A stretch of 64,000 nt of DNA from Abelmoschus esculentus (Eukaryota; Streptophyta; Magnoliopsida; Malvales; Malvaceae), in NCBI GenBank assembly GCA_035048815.1, contig JAUCBN010000024.1:6880001-6944000 (forward strand), given 5' to 3'. Shown here one piece after another: positions 39,340 through 50,388 of this stretch. The notes under the pieces are model-generated. The model had not been told where the DNA came from and did no database searches. It saw only the letters and a program-made list of their open reading frames with translations. A program made the position numbers and the translations under genes. Each line of letters begins with the position of its first letter. The first letter of the stretch is position 1.

Positions 39340-41160
39340 ATCACGATATACGCTTTAAAAAAGAGACCGTTCATTACGACATGCACTCGTAGAAAGGGGT
39401 CGTTCATCACGGTATACGGTCAAAGAGAGGGAACATTCATAATGACATACACTTGAACAGATGGGTTATTCATTGTGACATACGCTCAAAGAGAGGGGTC
39501 ATCCATCACATCATACGCTCAAAGAGGGGACCATCCATTACGCCATACGCTAGAAGAGAGGGGTCATTCACCGTGTCATACGCACAAAGAGAGGATCGTC
39601 CATCATTGTATACTCTCAAAGAGTGGGACCGTACATTATGACATGCACTCGAAGAGAGGGCCATTCTTCGCGACATACGCTCAAAGAGAAGGGTCGTCTA
39701 TCACGGCATACGCTCAAAGAGAGTGACCGTTCGCCATGACATGCACTCAAAGAGAGGGGTCATTCATCCCGACATACGCTCAAAGAGAGGGGTCGTCCAT
39801 CACGACATACGCTCAAAGAGAGGGACTGTTTATTATGGCATGTACGCGAAGAGAGGGGTCATTCACCGCAACATACGCTCAAAGAGAGGGATCGTCCACC
39901 ACGGTATACGCTTCAAGAAAGCTATCGTTCATTATGATATGCACTCGAAGAGTGGAGTCATTCATCACGACATATGCTCAAAGGGAGGGGTCGTCCATCA
40001 CGGTATACGCTCAAAGAGAGGAACCGTTCACCATAAAATTCACTCGAAGAGAAAGGTCATTCATCGCAACATTTGCTCAAAGAGAGGGGTCATCCATCAC
40101 GATATACGCTCTTAGAAAGGGACTGTTCATTATGACATGAACTCGAACAGAGGGGTCATTTATCGCGACATACGCTCTAAGAGAAGGGTCGTCCATCACG
40201 GTATACGCTCTAAGAAAGGGACCATTAATTATGAATTGCACTCAAAGAGAGGGGTCATTCATCGCGAGATACGCTCAAAGACAGGGGTCGTCCATCACGG
40301 TATACGCTCAAAGAGAGGGGTCGTTCACCATGTCATGCACTCGAAGGAAAGGATCATTCATCGCAACATACACTCAAAGGGAGCGGTCGTTGATAACGGT
40401 ATACGCACAAACAGAGGGACCGTTCATTATGACATGCACTCGAAGAGAGGTGTCATTTATAACAGTATACGCACAAAGAGAGGGACCGTTCATTATGACA
40501 TGCACTCGAAGTGAGGTGTCATTCATCGCGACATACGGTTAAGAGAGGGGTCGTCCATCATGGTATACGCACAAGGAGATGGACCGTTCATTATGACTTA
40601 CACTTGAAAAGATGGGTCATTCACCGCGACATAGGGTCAAGGAGACGGGTCATTCACCGCGACATACGGTCAAGGAGAAGGGTCATCCATCACGGTATAC
40701 GCTCTAAGAAAGGGACCATACATTATGGAATGCACTCGAAAAGAGGGGTCATTCATCGCAACATACGTTCAAAGAGAAGGGTCTCCATCACATTATAAGC
40801 TCTAAGAATGAGACTGTTTATTATGACATGCACTCGAAGAGAGGGGTCATTCCTCTCGACATACGCTCAAAGAGAGGGGTTGTCCATCATCGTATACGCT
40901 GTAAGAATGGGATTGTTCATTATGACATGCACTCGAAAAGAGGGGTCATCCATCACGGTATACGCTCTAAGAAAGGGACTATTCATTATAGAATGCACTC
41001 GAAGAGAGGGGTCATTTCATAGCAACAAACGCTCAAAGAGAAGGGTCGTCAATCACGTTATAACCTCTAAGAAAGGGACAATTTATTTTGGCATGCACTC
41101 GAAGAGAGGGGTCATTTCTCGCGATATACGCTCAACAAGAAGGGTCGTCCATCATGGTAT
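39340..41160 (+). repeat. Arm of inverted duplication with 5,625-7,320
   Basis: The reverse complement of 5,625-7,320 follows this segment unit by unit. Diagnostic variants in order: CATCACATCATACGCTC near 39,505; the unit series translating as YYGMYAKRGVIHRNIR near 39,835; FKKAIVHYDMHSKSGV near 39,930; TATAACCTC near 41,060; and CGTCCATCATGGTA up to about 41,160, matching the inversion junction at 5,625. The copies are diverged and differ by whole-unit indels. Confidence 0.82.
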
Positions 41161-41859
41161 ACGCTCAAAGAGAGGGGCCGCTGACCATGACATGCACTCA
41201 AAGAGAGGGGTCATTCATCGAAAAATATGCTCAAAAAGAGGGGTTGTCCATCACGGTATACGCTCTAAGAAAGGGACCGTTCATTATGAAAGGCACTCGA
41301 AGAGATGGGTCATTCATTGCGACAAAGAGAGGGACCAATCATTATGACATGCACTCGTAGAGAGTGGTCTTTCATCGCGACATACGCTCAAACAGCGGCG
41401 GCGTCCATCATGGTAAACGCTCAAAGATAGGGGCCGTTCATTATGACATGTACTCGAAAAGAGGGGTCATTCATTGCAACATTCAGTCAAAGAGAGAGGT
41501 CGTCCATCACGGTATACGCTCTAAGAAAGGAAACGTTAATTATGACATGCACTCTAACGGAGGGGTCAGTCATCCCGACATACGCTCAAAGAGAGGAGTC
41601 GTCCACTACGATATACGCTCAAAGAGGACCGTTCAGCGTGACATGCACTCGAAGAGTGGGATCATTCAACGCGATGCATAAAGAGAGGGGTCGTTCATCA
41701 CAGTATACGCTCAAAGAGAGGGACCGTTCAATATGACATACGCTCGAAGAGAGAGGTCATTCACCGCGACATACGTTCAAAAAGAGGGGTCGTCCATCAT
41801 GGCATTCGTTCAAAGATAGGGATCATTCATTATGACATACACTCGAAGAGAGGGGTCAT

Positions 41860-44050
41860 TCATCATGACATACACTCAATGAATGGGGTCGTCCATCACG
41901 GTAAGAGCTCAAAGAGGGATCATTCATCATGACATGCACTCGAAGAGAGGGGTCATTCATCGCGATATACACTCAAAGAGATGGTTTGTTCATCACGACA
42001 TGCACTCAAAGGGAGGGACCGTTTATTTTTACATGCACTGGAAGAGAGGGGTCATTAATCGGGACATACGCTCAAAGAGAGGGGTCGTCCGTCACGGTAT
42101 ACGTACAAAGAGATGGACTGTTCATCATGGCATGCGCTCGAAGAGATGAGTCATTCACCTTGATATACGCTCAAGGAGAAGGGTCAGCCATCATAGTATA
42201 TGATCTAAGTAAGGGAGCAATCATTATGGAATGCACTCGAAAAGAGGGGTCATTCATCGCAACATACGCGCAAAGAGAAGGGTCATCCATCACATTGTAA
42301 GCACTAAGAGTGAGACTGTTTATTATGGCATGCACTCGAAGAGAGGGGTTATTCCTCGCGACATACGCTTAAAGAGAGGGGTCGTCCATCATGGTATACG
42401 CTCAAACAGAGGGACCGTTCGCAATGACATGCACTCGAACAGAAGTCATTCATCGTGGAATGAGATCAAAGAGAGGGATCGTCCATCACGACATATGCTC
42501 TAAGAAAGAGATTGTTCATTATGACATGCACTCGAAGAGAGGAGTCATTCATCGCGACATGCGTTCAGATAGAAAGGTCGTCCATCACGGATTACGCTCT
42601 AAGAAAGGACCGTTCATTATGAAATGCAGTCGAAGAGGTGGGTCATTCATCGCGACATGCGCTCAAAAAGTGGGGTCATCAACCATGGTATACGCTGAAA
42701 GAGGGGGACCGTTCACCTTGTCATGCACTCGAAGAGAATGATCATTCATGGCAACATAGGCTCAAAGAGAGGGGTCATCGATCATGGTATACGCTCAAAG
42801 AGAGGGACCGTTCAATATGACATGCCGTCGAAGAGAGGGGTCGTTCTTCGAGACATACGCTCAAAGAGAGGGGTCGTTCATCATGCTATACACTCTAAAA
42901 AGGGACCGCTCATTCTGACATGCACTCGAAGTGAGGGGTCTTTCATCGCAACATACGCTCAAAGAGAAGGGTTGTCCACCACGATATACACTCAAAGAGA
43001 GGGACCGTTCACCATGACATGTAATCTAAGAGAGGGGTCACTCATCGCGATATACACTCAAAGAGAGGTATCGTCCATCACGGCATACGCTCAAAGAGAT
43101 GGACCGTTCATTATGACATACAGTCGAAGCGAGGGGTCATTCACCGCGACATACGCTCAAAGAGAAGGATCGTCCACCACGGTATACGCTCTAAGAATGT
43201 GACTGTTTATTATGCCTTGCACTCGAAGAGGGGTCATTCATCGCGACATACGTTCACAGAGAGGGGTGGTCCATCATGATATACGCTCCAATAGAGGGAT
43301 CATTCATTATGACATACGGTCGAAGAGAGGTGTAATTTACCGCGACATACGCTCAAAGAGAAGGGTCGTCCATCACGGTATACGCTCTAAGAAAGTGACT
43401 GTTTATTATGCCTTGCACTTGAAGAGGGGTCATTCATCGCGACATACGCTCACAGAGAGGGGTGATCCATCATGGTATACGCTCCAAGAGAGGTACTGTT
43501 TATTATGACATATGCTCAAAGTGAGGGATCATTTACCGCGACATACGCTGAAGGAGAAGGGTCATCCATCACGGTATACACTCAAAGAGAGGGACATTTC
43601 ACCATGACATTCACTCGAAGAGAAGGGTCATTCATTGTGACATATGCTCAAAGAGAGGGGTCGTCGATCACGGTATATGCTCCAAGATAGGGACCGTTCA
43701 ATTGGACATGCACTTTGAAGAGAGGGGTCATTCATCGTGAAATATGCTTAAAGAGAGGTGTCGTCCATCTCGGTATACGCTCTAAGAAAGGTACCATTTA
43801 TTATGACATGCAATCGAAGAGAGGGGTCATTCACCGCGACATACGCTAAAAGAGAAGGGTCATTCTTCACGATATACGCTCAAAGAGAGGGACCATTCAC
43901 CATGACATGCACTCGAAGAGAGGTTTCATTCTCAACGAAATACGCTCAAAGAGTGGTCATCCAACACGGTATACGCTTAAAGAGAAGGACCGTTCATTAT
44001 GACATACGCTCAAAGAGTGATCATTCACTGTGACATACCCTCGAAGAGAG
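41860..44050 (+). repeat. Segmental duplication, copy 1 (partner 57,870-59,530)
   Basis: Shares with the partner a TGAATGGGGTCGTCC-like junction unit followed by the short AGCTCAAAGAGGGATC unit, a unit series translating as GVIDHGIRSKRGTVQYDM, and TTATTATGCCTTGCACT. Offsets fall from about 16,010 to 15,700, so unit-sized indels have accumulated. Within it, a block of about 196 bp bearing TTATTATGCCTTGCACT is itself repeated (about 43,200 and 43,396). Confidence 0.75.
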
Positions 44051-45229
44051 TGATCATGCATTGCGACCTACGCTCAAAGAGAGGGGTCATCCATCACGGC
44101 ATACACGCAAAGAGAGTGACCTTTCATTATGTCAAATGCTCGAAGAGGTAATTCAATGCGACATATACTCAAAGAGAGGGATCGTCTATCACGGTATACA
44201 CTTAAAGAGAGGGACCGTTCATTATGACATGCACTCGTAGAGGGGGTCATTCATCGCGACATATGCTCAAAGAGAGGGATCGTCCATCACGGTATACGCC
44301 CAAAGAGAGGGACCGTTCACCATGACATGCGCTCTAAGAGTGGCATCAGTCTTCACGACAAACACTCAGAGAGAGGGGTCGTTTATCACGGCATACGCTC
44401 AAAGAGAGGGACCGTTCATTATGACATACGCTAGAAGATAAGAGCATCCACCGTGACATACGCTAAAAGAGTGGAGTTAGTCATCCCGATATATGCTCAA
44501 AAAGAGGGGTCATCTATCACGGCTTACGCTCAAAGAAAGGGACCGTTCATTATGACATACGCTAGAAGAGAGGGGTCATTCACCATTATATGACAAGCAC
44601 TCGAAGAGAGGGGTTGTCTATCACGGTATACGCTCTAAGAAAAAGACCGTTCATTATGACATGCACTAGAAGAGAGTGGTCATTCATCGCGACATACGTT
44701 TAATGAGAGGGGTCGTCCATCACAGTATACACTCTAAGAAAGGGACCGTTCACTATGACAAGCACTCGAAGAGAGGCGTTATTTATCGAGACATACGCTC
44801 GAAGAGAGGGTTCGTTCATCTTGATAAATGCTCTAAGAAGGGTTATTCATCGCAACATTTGCTCAAAGAGAGGGGTCATCGATCACGATATATGCTCAAA
44901 GAGGGTTACCGTTCATTATGACATGCACTCGTAGAGAGGGGTCATTCATCGCGACATATGCTAAAAGAGAGGGTTTGTCCATCACGGTATACGCTTTAAG
45001 AAAGGGGCCATTAATTATGACATGCACTCGAAGAGAGGGGTCATTCATCATGACATACGCTCAAAGAGAGGGGTCGTCCGTCACGGTATATGCTCTATGA
45101 AAGGGGCCATTAAATATGACATGCACTCGAAGAGAGGGGTCATTCATCATGACATACGCTTATAAGAGGGGTCGTCCATCACGGTATACAGTCTAAGAAA
45201 GGGACCATTCATTATGACATACACTCGAA

Positions 45230-46571
45230 GAGAGGGGTCATTCATTAGGACATACCTCAAAGAGAAGGGTCATCAATCAAGGTATACGCTCTAAGAAAGG
45301 GACCGTTTATTACGACATGCACTCGGAAAGAGGAGTAATTCATCGCGACATATGCTCAAAGAGAGGGGCCCTCCATCACAGTATACACTCAGAGAGAGGG
45401 ACCGTTCACCCTAACATGCATTCGAAGAGAGGGGTCATTCATCGCAATATACACTCAAAGAGAGGGGTCGTCCATAACGGTATAAGCCCAAAGAGAGGGA
45501 CAATTCACCATGATAAGCACTTGAAGAGTGAGATTATTCCTCGCGACATACACTCAGAGACAGTAGTCGTCTATCACGGCATACGCTCAAAGAGAGGGAC
45601 ATTTCATTATGACATACGCTCAAAGAGAGAGGTCATTCACCGCGATGTACGCTCAAAGAGAGGGGTCTTCCATCACGGTATACGCTCTAAGAAAGGGGTC
45701 ATTCATCACAACATACACTCAAAGAGATAGACCGTTCATTATGATAGGCACTCGAAGAGAGTGGTTATTCATCGCGACATACGCTCAAAGAGAGGGGTCA
45801 TCCACCACGGTATACACTCAAAGATAGGGACCGTGCATTATGACATACGCTTGAAGAGAAGGGTCATACACTGTAATATACGCTTAAAGATAAGGGTCAG
45901 CCATCACGGTATACGCTCGAAGAAAGGGACCATTCAATATCATAGGCACTCGAAGAGCGGGGTCATTTATCGCGACATACGCTCAAAGAGACAGGTCGTC
46001 CATCATGGTATACGCTCAAAGAGAGGAACCATTCACCATGACATGCACTCGAAGAGAGGGGTCATTCATCGCGACTTACAAAGAGAGAGGTCGCCCATCA
46101 CGGTATACGCTCTAAGAAAGGGATCATTCATTATGATTTGCACTCGAAGAGAGGGGTCATTCATTGCGACTTATGCTCAAAGAGAAGGGTTATCCATCAC
46201 GGTATACACTCAAAGAGAGAGAGGTCGTTCATCATGGTATACGCTTAAAGAGAAGGACCATTCATTATATGTACTCGAAGAGGGGGTCTTCACCGCGGCA
46301 TACGCTCAAAGAGAGGGGTCCTCCACCATGGCATACATTCAAAGAGAGGGACTGTTCATTATGGCATACGCTCGAAGAGATGGGTTATTCACCGCGACAT
46401 ATGCTCAAAGAGAGGGGTCGTCCATCATGATATACGCACTAAGAAATGGATCGTTAATTATTCCATGCACACGAAGAGAGGGGTCATTCATCGCGAGATA
46501 CGCTCAAAGAGAGGGGTTGTCCATCTTGGTATACACTTAAAGCGATGGATCGTTCATCATGACATGCAGTC
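45230..46571 (+). repeat. 1.35-kb tandem duplication in satellite, copy 1
   Basis: Nearly identical to 46,572-47,940 at an offset of about 1,345 bp. Private variants shared: CATTAGGACATA, the degenerate unit with AGACAGTAGTC, and CGCGACTTACAAAGAGAG, where part of a unit is missing. A partial third copy starts near 47,960, where sequence homologous to 45,466 (CCATAACGGTATAAGC) appears again. Confidence 0.9.
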
Positions 46572-47940
46572 GAAGAGAGGGGTCATTCATTAGGACATAG
46601 CTCAAAGAGAAGGGTCATCAATCAAGGTATACGCTCTAAGAAAGGGACTGTTTATTACGACATGCACTCGGAAAGAGGGGTAACTCATCGCGACATATGC
46701 TCAAAGAGAGGGCCCCTCCATCACAGTATACACTCAGAGAGAGGGACCGTTCACCCTAACATGCATTCGAAGAGAGGGGTCATTCATCGCAATATACACT
46801 CAAAGAGAGAGGTCGTCCATAACGGTATAAGCTCAAAGAGAGGGACAATTCACCATGATAAGCACTTGAAGAGTGAGATTATTCCGTGTGACATACACTC
46901 AGAGACAGTAGTCATCTATCACGGCATACGCTCAAAGAGAGGGACATTTCATTATGACATACGCTCGAAGAGAGAGGTCATTCACCGCGATGTACGCTCA
47001 AAGAGAGGGGTCTACCATCACGGTATACGCTCTAAGAAAGGGGTCATTCATCGCAACATACACTCAAAGAGATGGATCATCCATCACGGTTTACGCTCAA
47101 AGAGATAGACCGTTCATTATGACAGGCACTCGAAGAGAGTGGTTATTCATAGCGACATACGCTCAAAGAGAGGGGTCGTCCACCACAGTATACACTCAAA
47201 GATAGGGACCGTGCATTATGACATACGCTTGAACAGAAGGGTCATACACCGTAATATACGCTTAAAGATAAGGGTCAGCCATCACGGTATACGCTCGAAG
47301 AAAGGGACCATTCAATATGATAGCCACTCGAAGAGCGGGGTCATTTATCGCGACATACGCTCAAAGAGACAGGTCGTCCATCATGGTATACGCTCAAAGA
47401 GAGGAACCATTCACCATGACATGCACTCGAAGAGAGGGGTCATTCATCGCGACTTACAAAGAGAGAGGTCGCCTATCACGGTATACGCTCTAAGAAAGGG
47501 ATCATTCATTATGATATGCACTCGAAGAGAGGGGTCATTCATTGCGACATATGCTCAAAGAGAAGAGTTATCCATCACGGTATACACTCAAAGAGAGAGA
47601 CCTTTCATTATGTCATACGCTCGAAGAGGTCATTCATTACGACATATGCTGAAAGGGAGGGGTCGTTCATCATGATATACGCTTAAAGAGAGGGACCATT
47701 CATTATATGTACTCGAAGAGGGGGTCATTCACCGCGACATACGCTCAAAGAGAGGGTCCTCCACCATGGCATACACTCAAAGAGAGGGACCGTTCATTAT
47801 GGCATACGCTCGAAGAGATGGGTTATTCACCGCGACATATGCTCAAAGAGAGAGGTCGTCCATCACGATATACGCACTAAGAAATGGATCATTAATTATT
47901 CCATGCACACGAAGAAGAGGGGTCATTCATCGCGAGATAC
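46572..47940 (+). repeat. 1.35-kb tandem duplication in satellite, copy 2
   Basis: Second copy of 45,230-46,571, differing by scattered substitutions and an extra 33-bp unit near 47,080. Copy similarity is far higher than between adjacent 99-bp trimers, so this is a recent unequal exchange or replication slip. Confidence 0.9.
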
Positions 47941-48116
47941 GCTCAAAGAGAGGGGTTGTCCATAACGGTATAAGCTCAAAGAGAGGGACAATTCACCATG
48001 ACAAGCACTCGAAGAGTAGGATCATTCATCGTGACATACACTCAAAGAGAGGAGTCGTCTATCACGGCAAACACTCCAAGAGAGAGGTCATTCACCGAGA
48101 CATTCTCAAGGAGAGG

Positions 48117-49676
48117 TGATGTGAGCACATCTACACAAGCTCAAACAGCTGATCCGGAGGTCTTACCATCAGGACCCATCACTCGATCAAAGGCTAAGCA
48201 ATTCAGGGAAGTTCTTATTCTTAAATGTTTACAAGTCTCAGAATCCCTTAATAATGCATATGCCTTAGAGAATAAACTTTACACTATGTTACATACTGAT
48301 GTGTAACATCTTGTAACTATATAGTACTTAAGCTAGTATTGTGTTTATTAAGCATGTAAATAGGTGTGTTTTCAATAAGTTCAATAAGAACACAAGCTCA
48401 TAATCATGTTTACCATGTTTCTTTAGCTTGTTACATGTTTTCCAATATGATAACTATGTTTTTCAGCTTGTTTTAACTTTCTTTAATAAGTTTACAATAC
48501 TTATGATGGTATAACTTTTGTTTTCTCATAGGCACAAGGAAGAGTACCAAATGAAGGACTTCACCTTAGCTCGGGAAAAGCTCAATGGATTTCTAGCAGC
48601 TCGTTTCAGCTCAACTAATCCTCAACACTTCAGCTAGCTGAATTCAGCTCAACTCAGCTCCATTCAGCTCAACTCCAGCTCTACTAGCTCAACTCAAGCT
48701 GGTGAGTCCCGGGATAGCTCAAAGGTGTCCTCCACGTGGGAGAGTGTGTCATGGTCATGTGACCAGCATGAGGGGCGTCCACCATCCATTCCAAGCATGT
48801 GCATGTGCATGGCATGTGGCAGATTCAAATTTCAAGATTTCCCTCCTTGAAGTTGGCGTCAAAGTAAGATAAGGACAAGGAGTTATTTCCTTTGAATTTC
48901 ACACATAAAACACATGTGTTAAATGTTTGAAATTCAGTCTTCCCTCCCTCCAAAACCAGCCGGCCACAAAGGATAAGGATGAGTAGTTTTCTCATCCACA
49001 TTTAACATAATTAACACATGTTAATTGTGCTTACATTTCAGCCACTCATCTGAAACTTCCAATTCAATTCTGGCCAAGTATTCTAGGCGCCAACTCCCTT
49101 GTACTAGCCTATATATATGTATACTTTGTAAAGGAGAAAAAGAAAAATTTGAATGAAATTTACTTTTGTGAGAATTTCTCTCATTTCGGTTCTTTTGAGA
49201 ACTTTCTGACTTCTCAAGTTCGTTGCTTGCGTGGTCAACCCCTTTGATACTTTGGGTTCTCGGTTGTAGATAATCGAAGGGTCCAAGTCCGTCTGAAGCA
49301 AGTTCAAGATAAGGTTCGGGTTCGTTCAACAGATTGTTCGAGTTCATCCTTGGAGTTTGTTTCATTTTATTTCTTTTCCTTGTTTTTATTTCATTTTCGT
49401 ACTACCCCTTGCATCCTATTTTTCAACCTTGTCAGAAACTTCATTTCTCACCAGTCACCTCACCAAAGACCAAACCTAGCCATAACCAAACCAATACTTT
49501 CAACGTTCCACCATTGTCAACTTCTCCGAGCCTTCATCTTCTACATTCTGTCTACCTATATTTTTCAGCCCTTTTAAACACCAATTTGCAGCCATGCTTA
49601 TTGCAGGAGACATCTTACTTCAATCCTAGATCCGAAACAATCAAGAAGGCGTCCTCAACAAGGAGCCCTCTTATCA
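48117..49676 (+). repeat. 5' LTR of element A
   Basis: 1,560 bp, TGATGTGAGCAC to CCCTCTTATCA. The first 190 bp duplicate the gag-pol C-terminal coding tail (stop TAA at 48,304-48,306). An AGCT-rich module lies at 48,596-48,721 and a TATA box at 49,110. Small open frames inside have no recognisable product. Confidence 0.96.
49110..49118 (+). promoter_or_regulatory. TATA box in 5' LTR of element A
   Basis: TATATATAT followed by GTATAC, about 560 bp before the LTR end. It is the best candidate core promoter for the genomic transcript; the 3' LTR has the same motif at 55,800-55,808. Function inferred. Confidence 0.6.
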
Positions 49677-49678
49677 TG

Positions 49679-49691
49679 TGGTAATCAGAGC
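49679..49691 (+). promoter_or_regulatory. Primer binding site, initiator tRNA-Met type, extra A (element A)
   Basis: TGGTAATCAGAGC, 2 bases downstream of the LTR and followed by CTAGGTT. Against the initiator tRNA-Met complement (TGGTATCAGAGC then CAGGTT) it has one extra A and one extra T. Because the element is young and otherwise intact, the bulge probably does not prevent priming. Confidence 0.82.
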
Positions 49692-50388
49692 CTAGGTTGG
49701 ATTACAAGTAAGAATCATCTTCGTGAGTGCAAAAACAATCAAAAAACAAAAAAAAAGTCAAAAAAAAAGTCAAAGTCAACTCTAGTTAAAAAAAAATTTC
49801 GAAAATTCAAAAAAAAATCAGAATATCAATAGTTGAAAGAAAAGCACTTCATGGTATTGAAAAGATGAAAGAAAATGCAAGTTTAATGTGTTCTACAGCA
49901 TCAAACACTACCATAATCAACCGGGCATGAAGAATTGATTGTTCGGTGAAAGGAGAGTAGTAAGTGTTTCTTTGTAGTAAGTAATCCATTTTTTTTTTTC
50001 TTTTCTTTTTCTTTCTTTCTAACCTTTACCTTACTTTACATCACTTTTCTTTCCATTTAACACTAACCGAATTTGTTTTGGACAGAACCTTACATTTCGA
50101 TTGTCACTAACCGTTGTTGTTAAAGACTAACACTTGTGACAGATTTGAAGAAAGTCTACGCTAGTCCTCTAAAGAACTTATAACGAGAGAAGGAGTGGTA
50201 AAAGGCATTTGTGTGTGTGAGATCAGAAGGGGAATCAAAAGAGCCATTCAAGTATTCCCGAGTGAAACACGAGTGTTGGAGTGCCATTTTTATTTTTCTT
50301 TGGAGTGAACTTGTGAGGATCTTGTGTGTGTACTTTGTGAGGTCCATTTATCCTTATTTTATTTTGTGTTGTTTGTTCTTTACTAACA
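49692..50388 (+). other. Untranslated leader of element A
   Basis: About 0.7 kb with A-rich runs (49,740-49,830) and a pyrimidine run near 49,990-50,030. It contains the conserved pair GAGTGGTAAAAGGCA (50,193-50,207) and a 19-base block ending ACACGAGTG (50,257-50,275), found also in elements B and C. Small open frames here look incidental. Confidence 0.65.

Larger units (their letters stand above)
39259..48116 (+). repeat. 33-bp satellite array, long block
   Basis: About 8.9 kb of uninterrupted plus-oriented 33/99-bp satellite containing several segmental duplications (separate entries). Open frames of up to about 260 codons occur, all of 11-residue repeat peptides. The array ends with AGAGG (48,112-48,116), the left target duplication of element A. 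Confidence 0.94.

Noticed and set aside
39259..48116. CRISPR-like array (short regularly spaced repeats)
   Set aside because: No constant repeat alternating with unique spacers: the whole 33-bp unit is repeated, with a trimer order, in a plant repeat context.
47998..48306. Chimeric open frame joining satellite peptide to the integrase tail
   Set aside because: The frame crosses the element A insertion point. Its second half is the duplicated coding tail in the 5' LTR and its first half is satellite; the fusion is accidental.
49021..49684. Open frames of about 115 codons in both strands of the element A LTR, repeated in the 3' LTR
   Set aside because: Non-coding LTR regions duplicated by the element; no recognisable domain and both strands open.
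49679..49691. tRNA gene near the primer binding sites
   Set aside because: Only 12-13 bases complementary to the tRNA 3' end are present; no cloverleaf surrounds any of the three sites.
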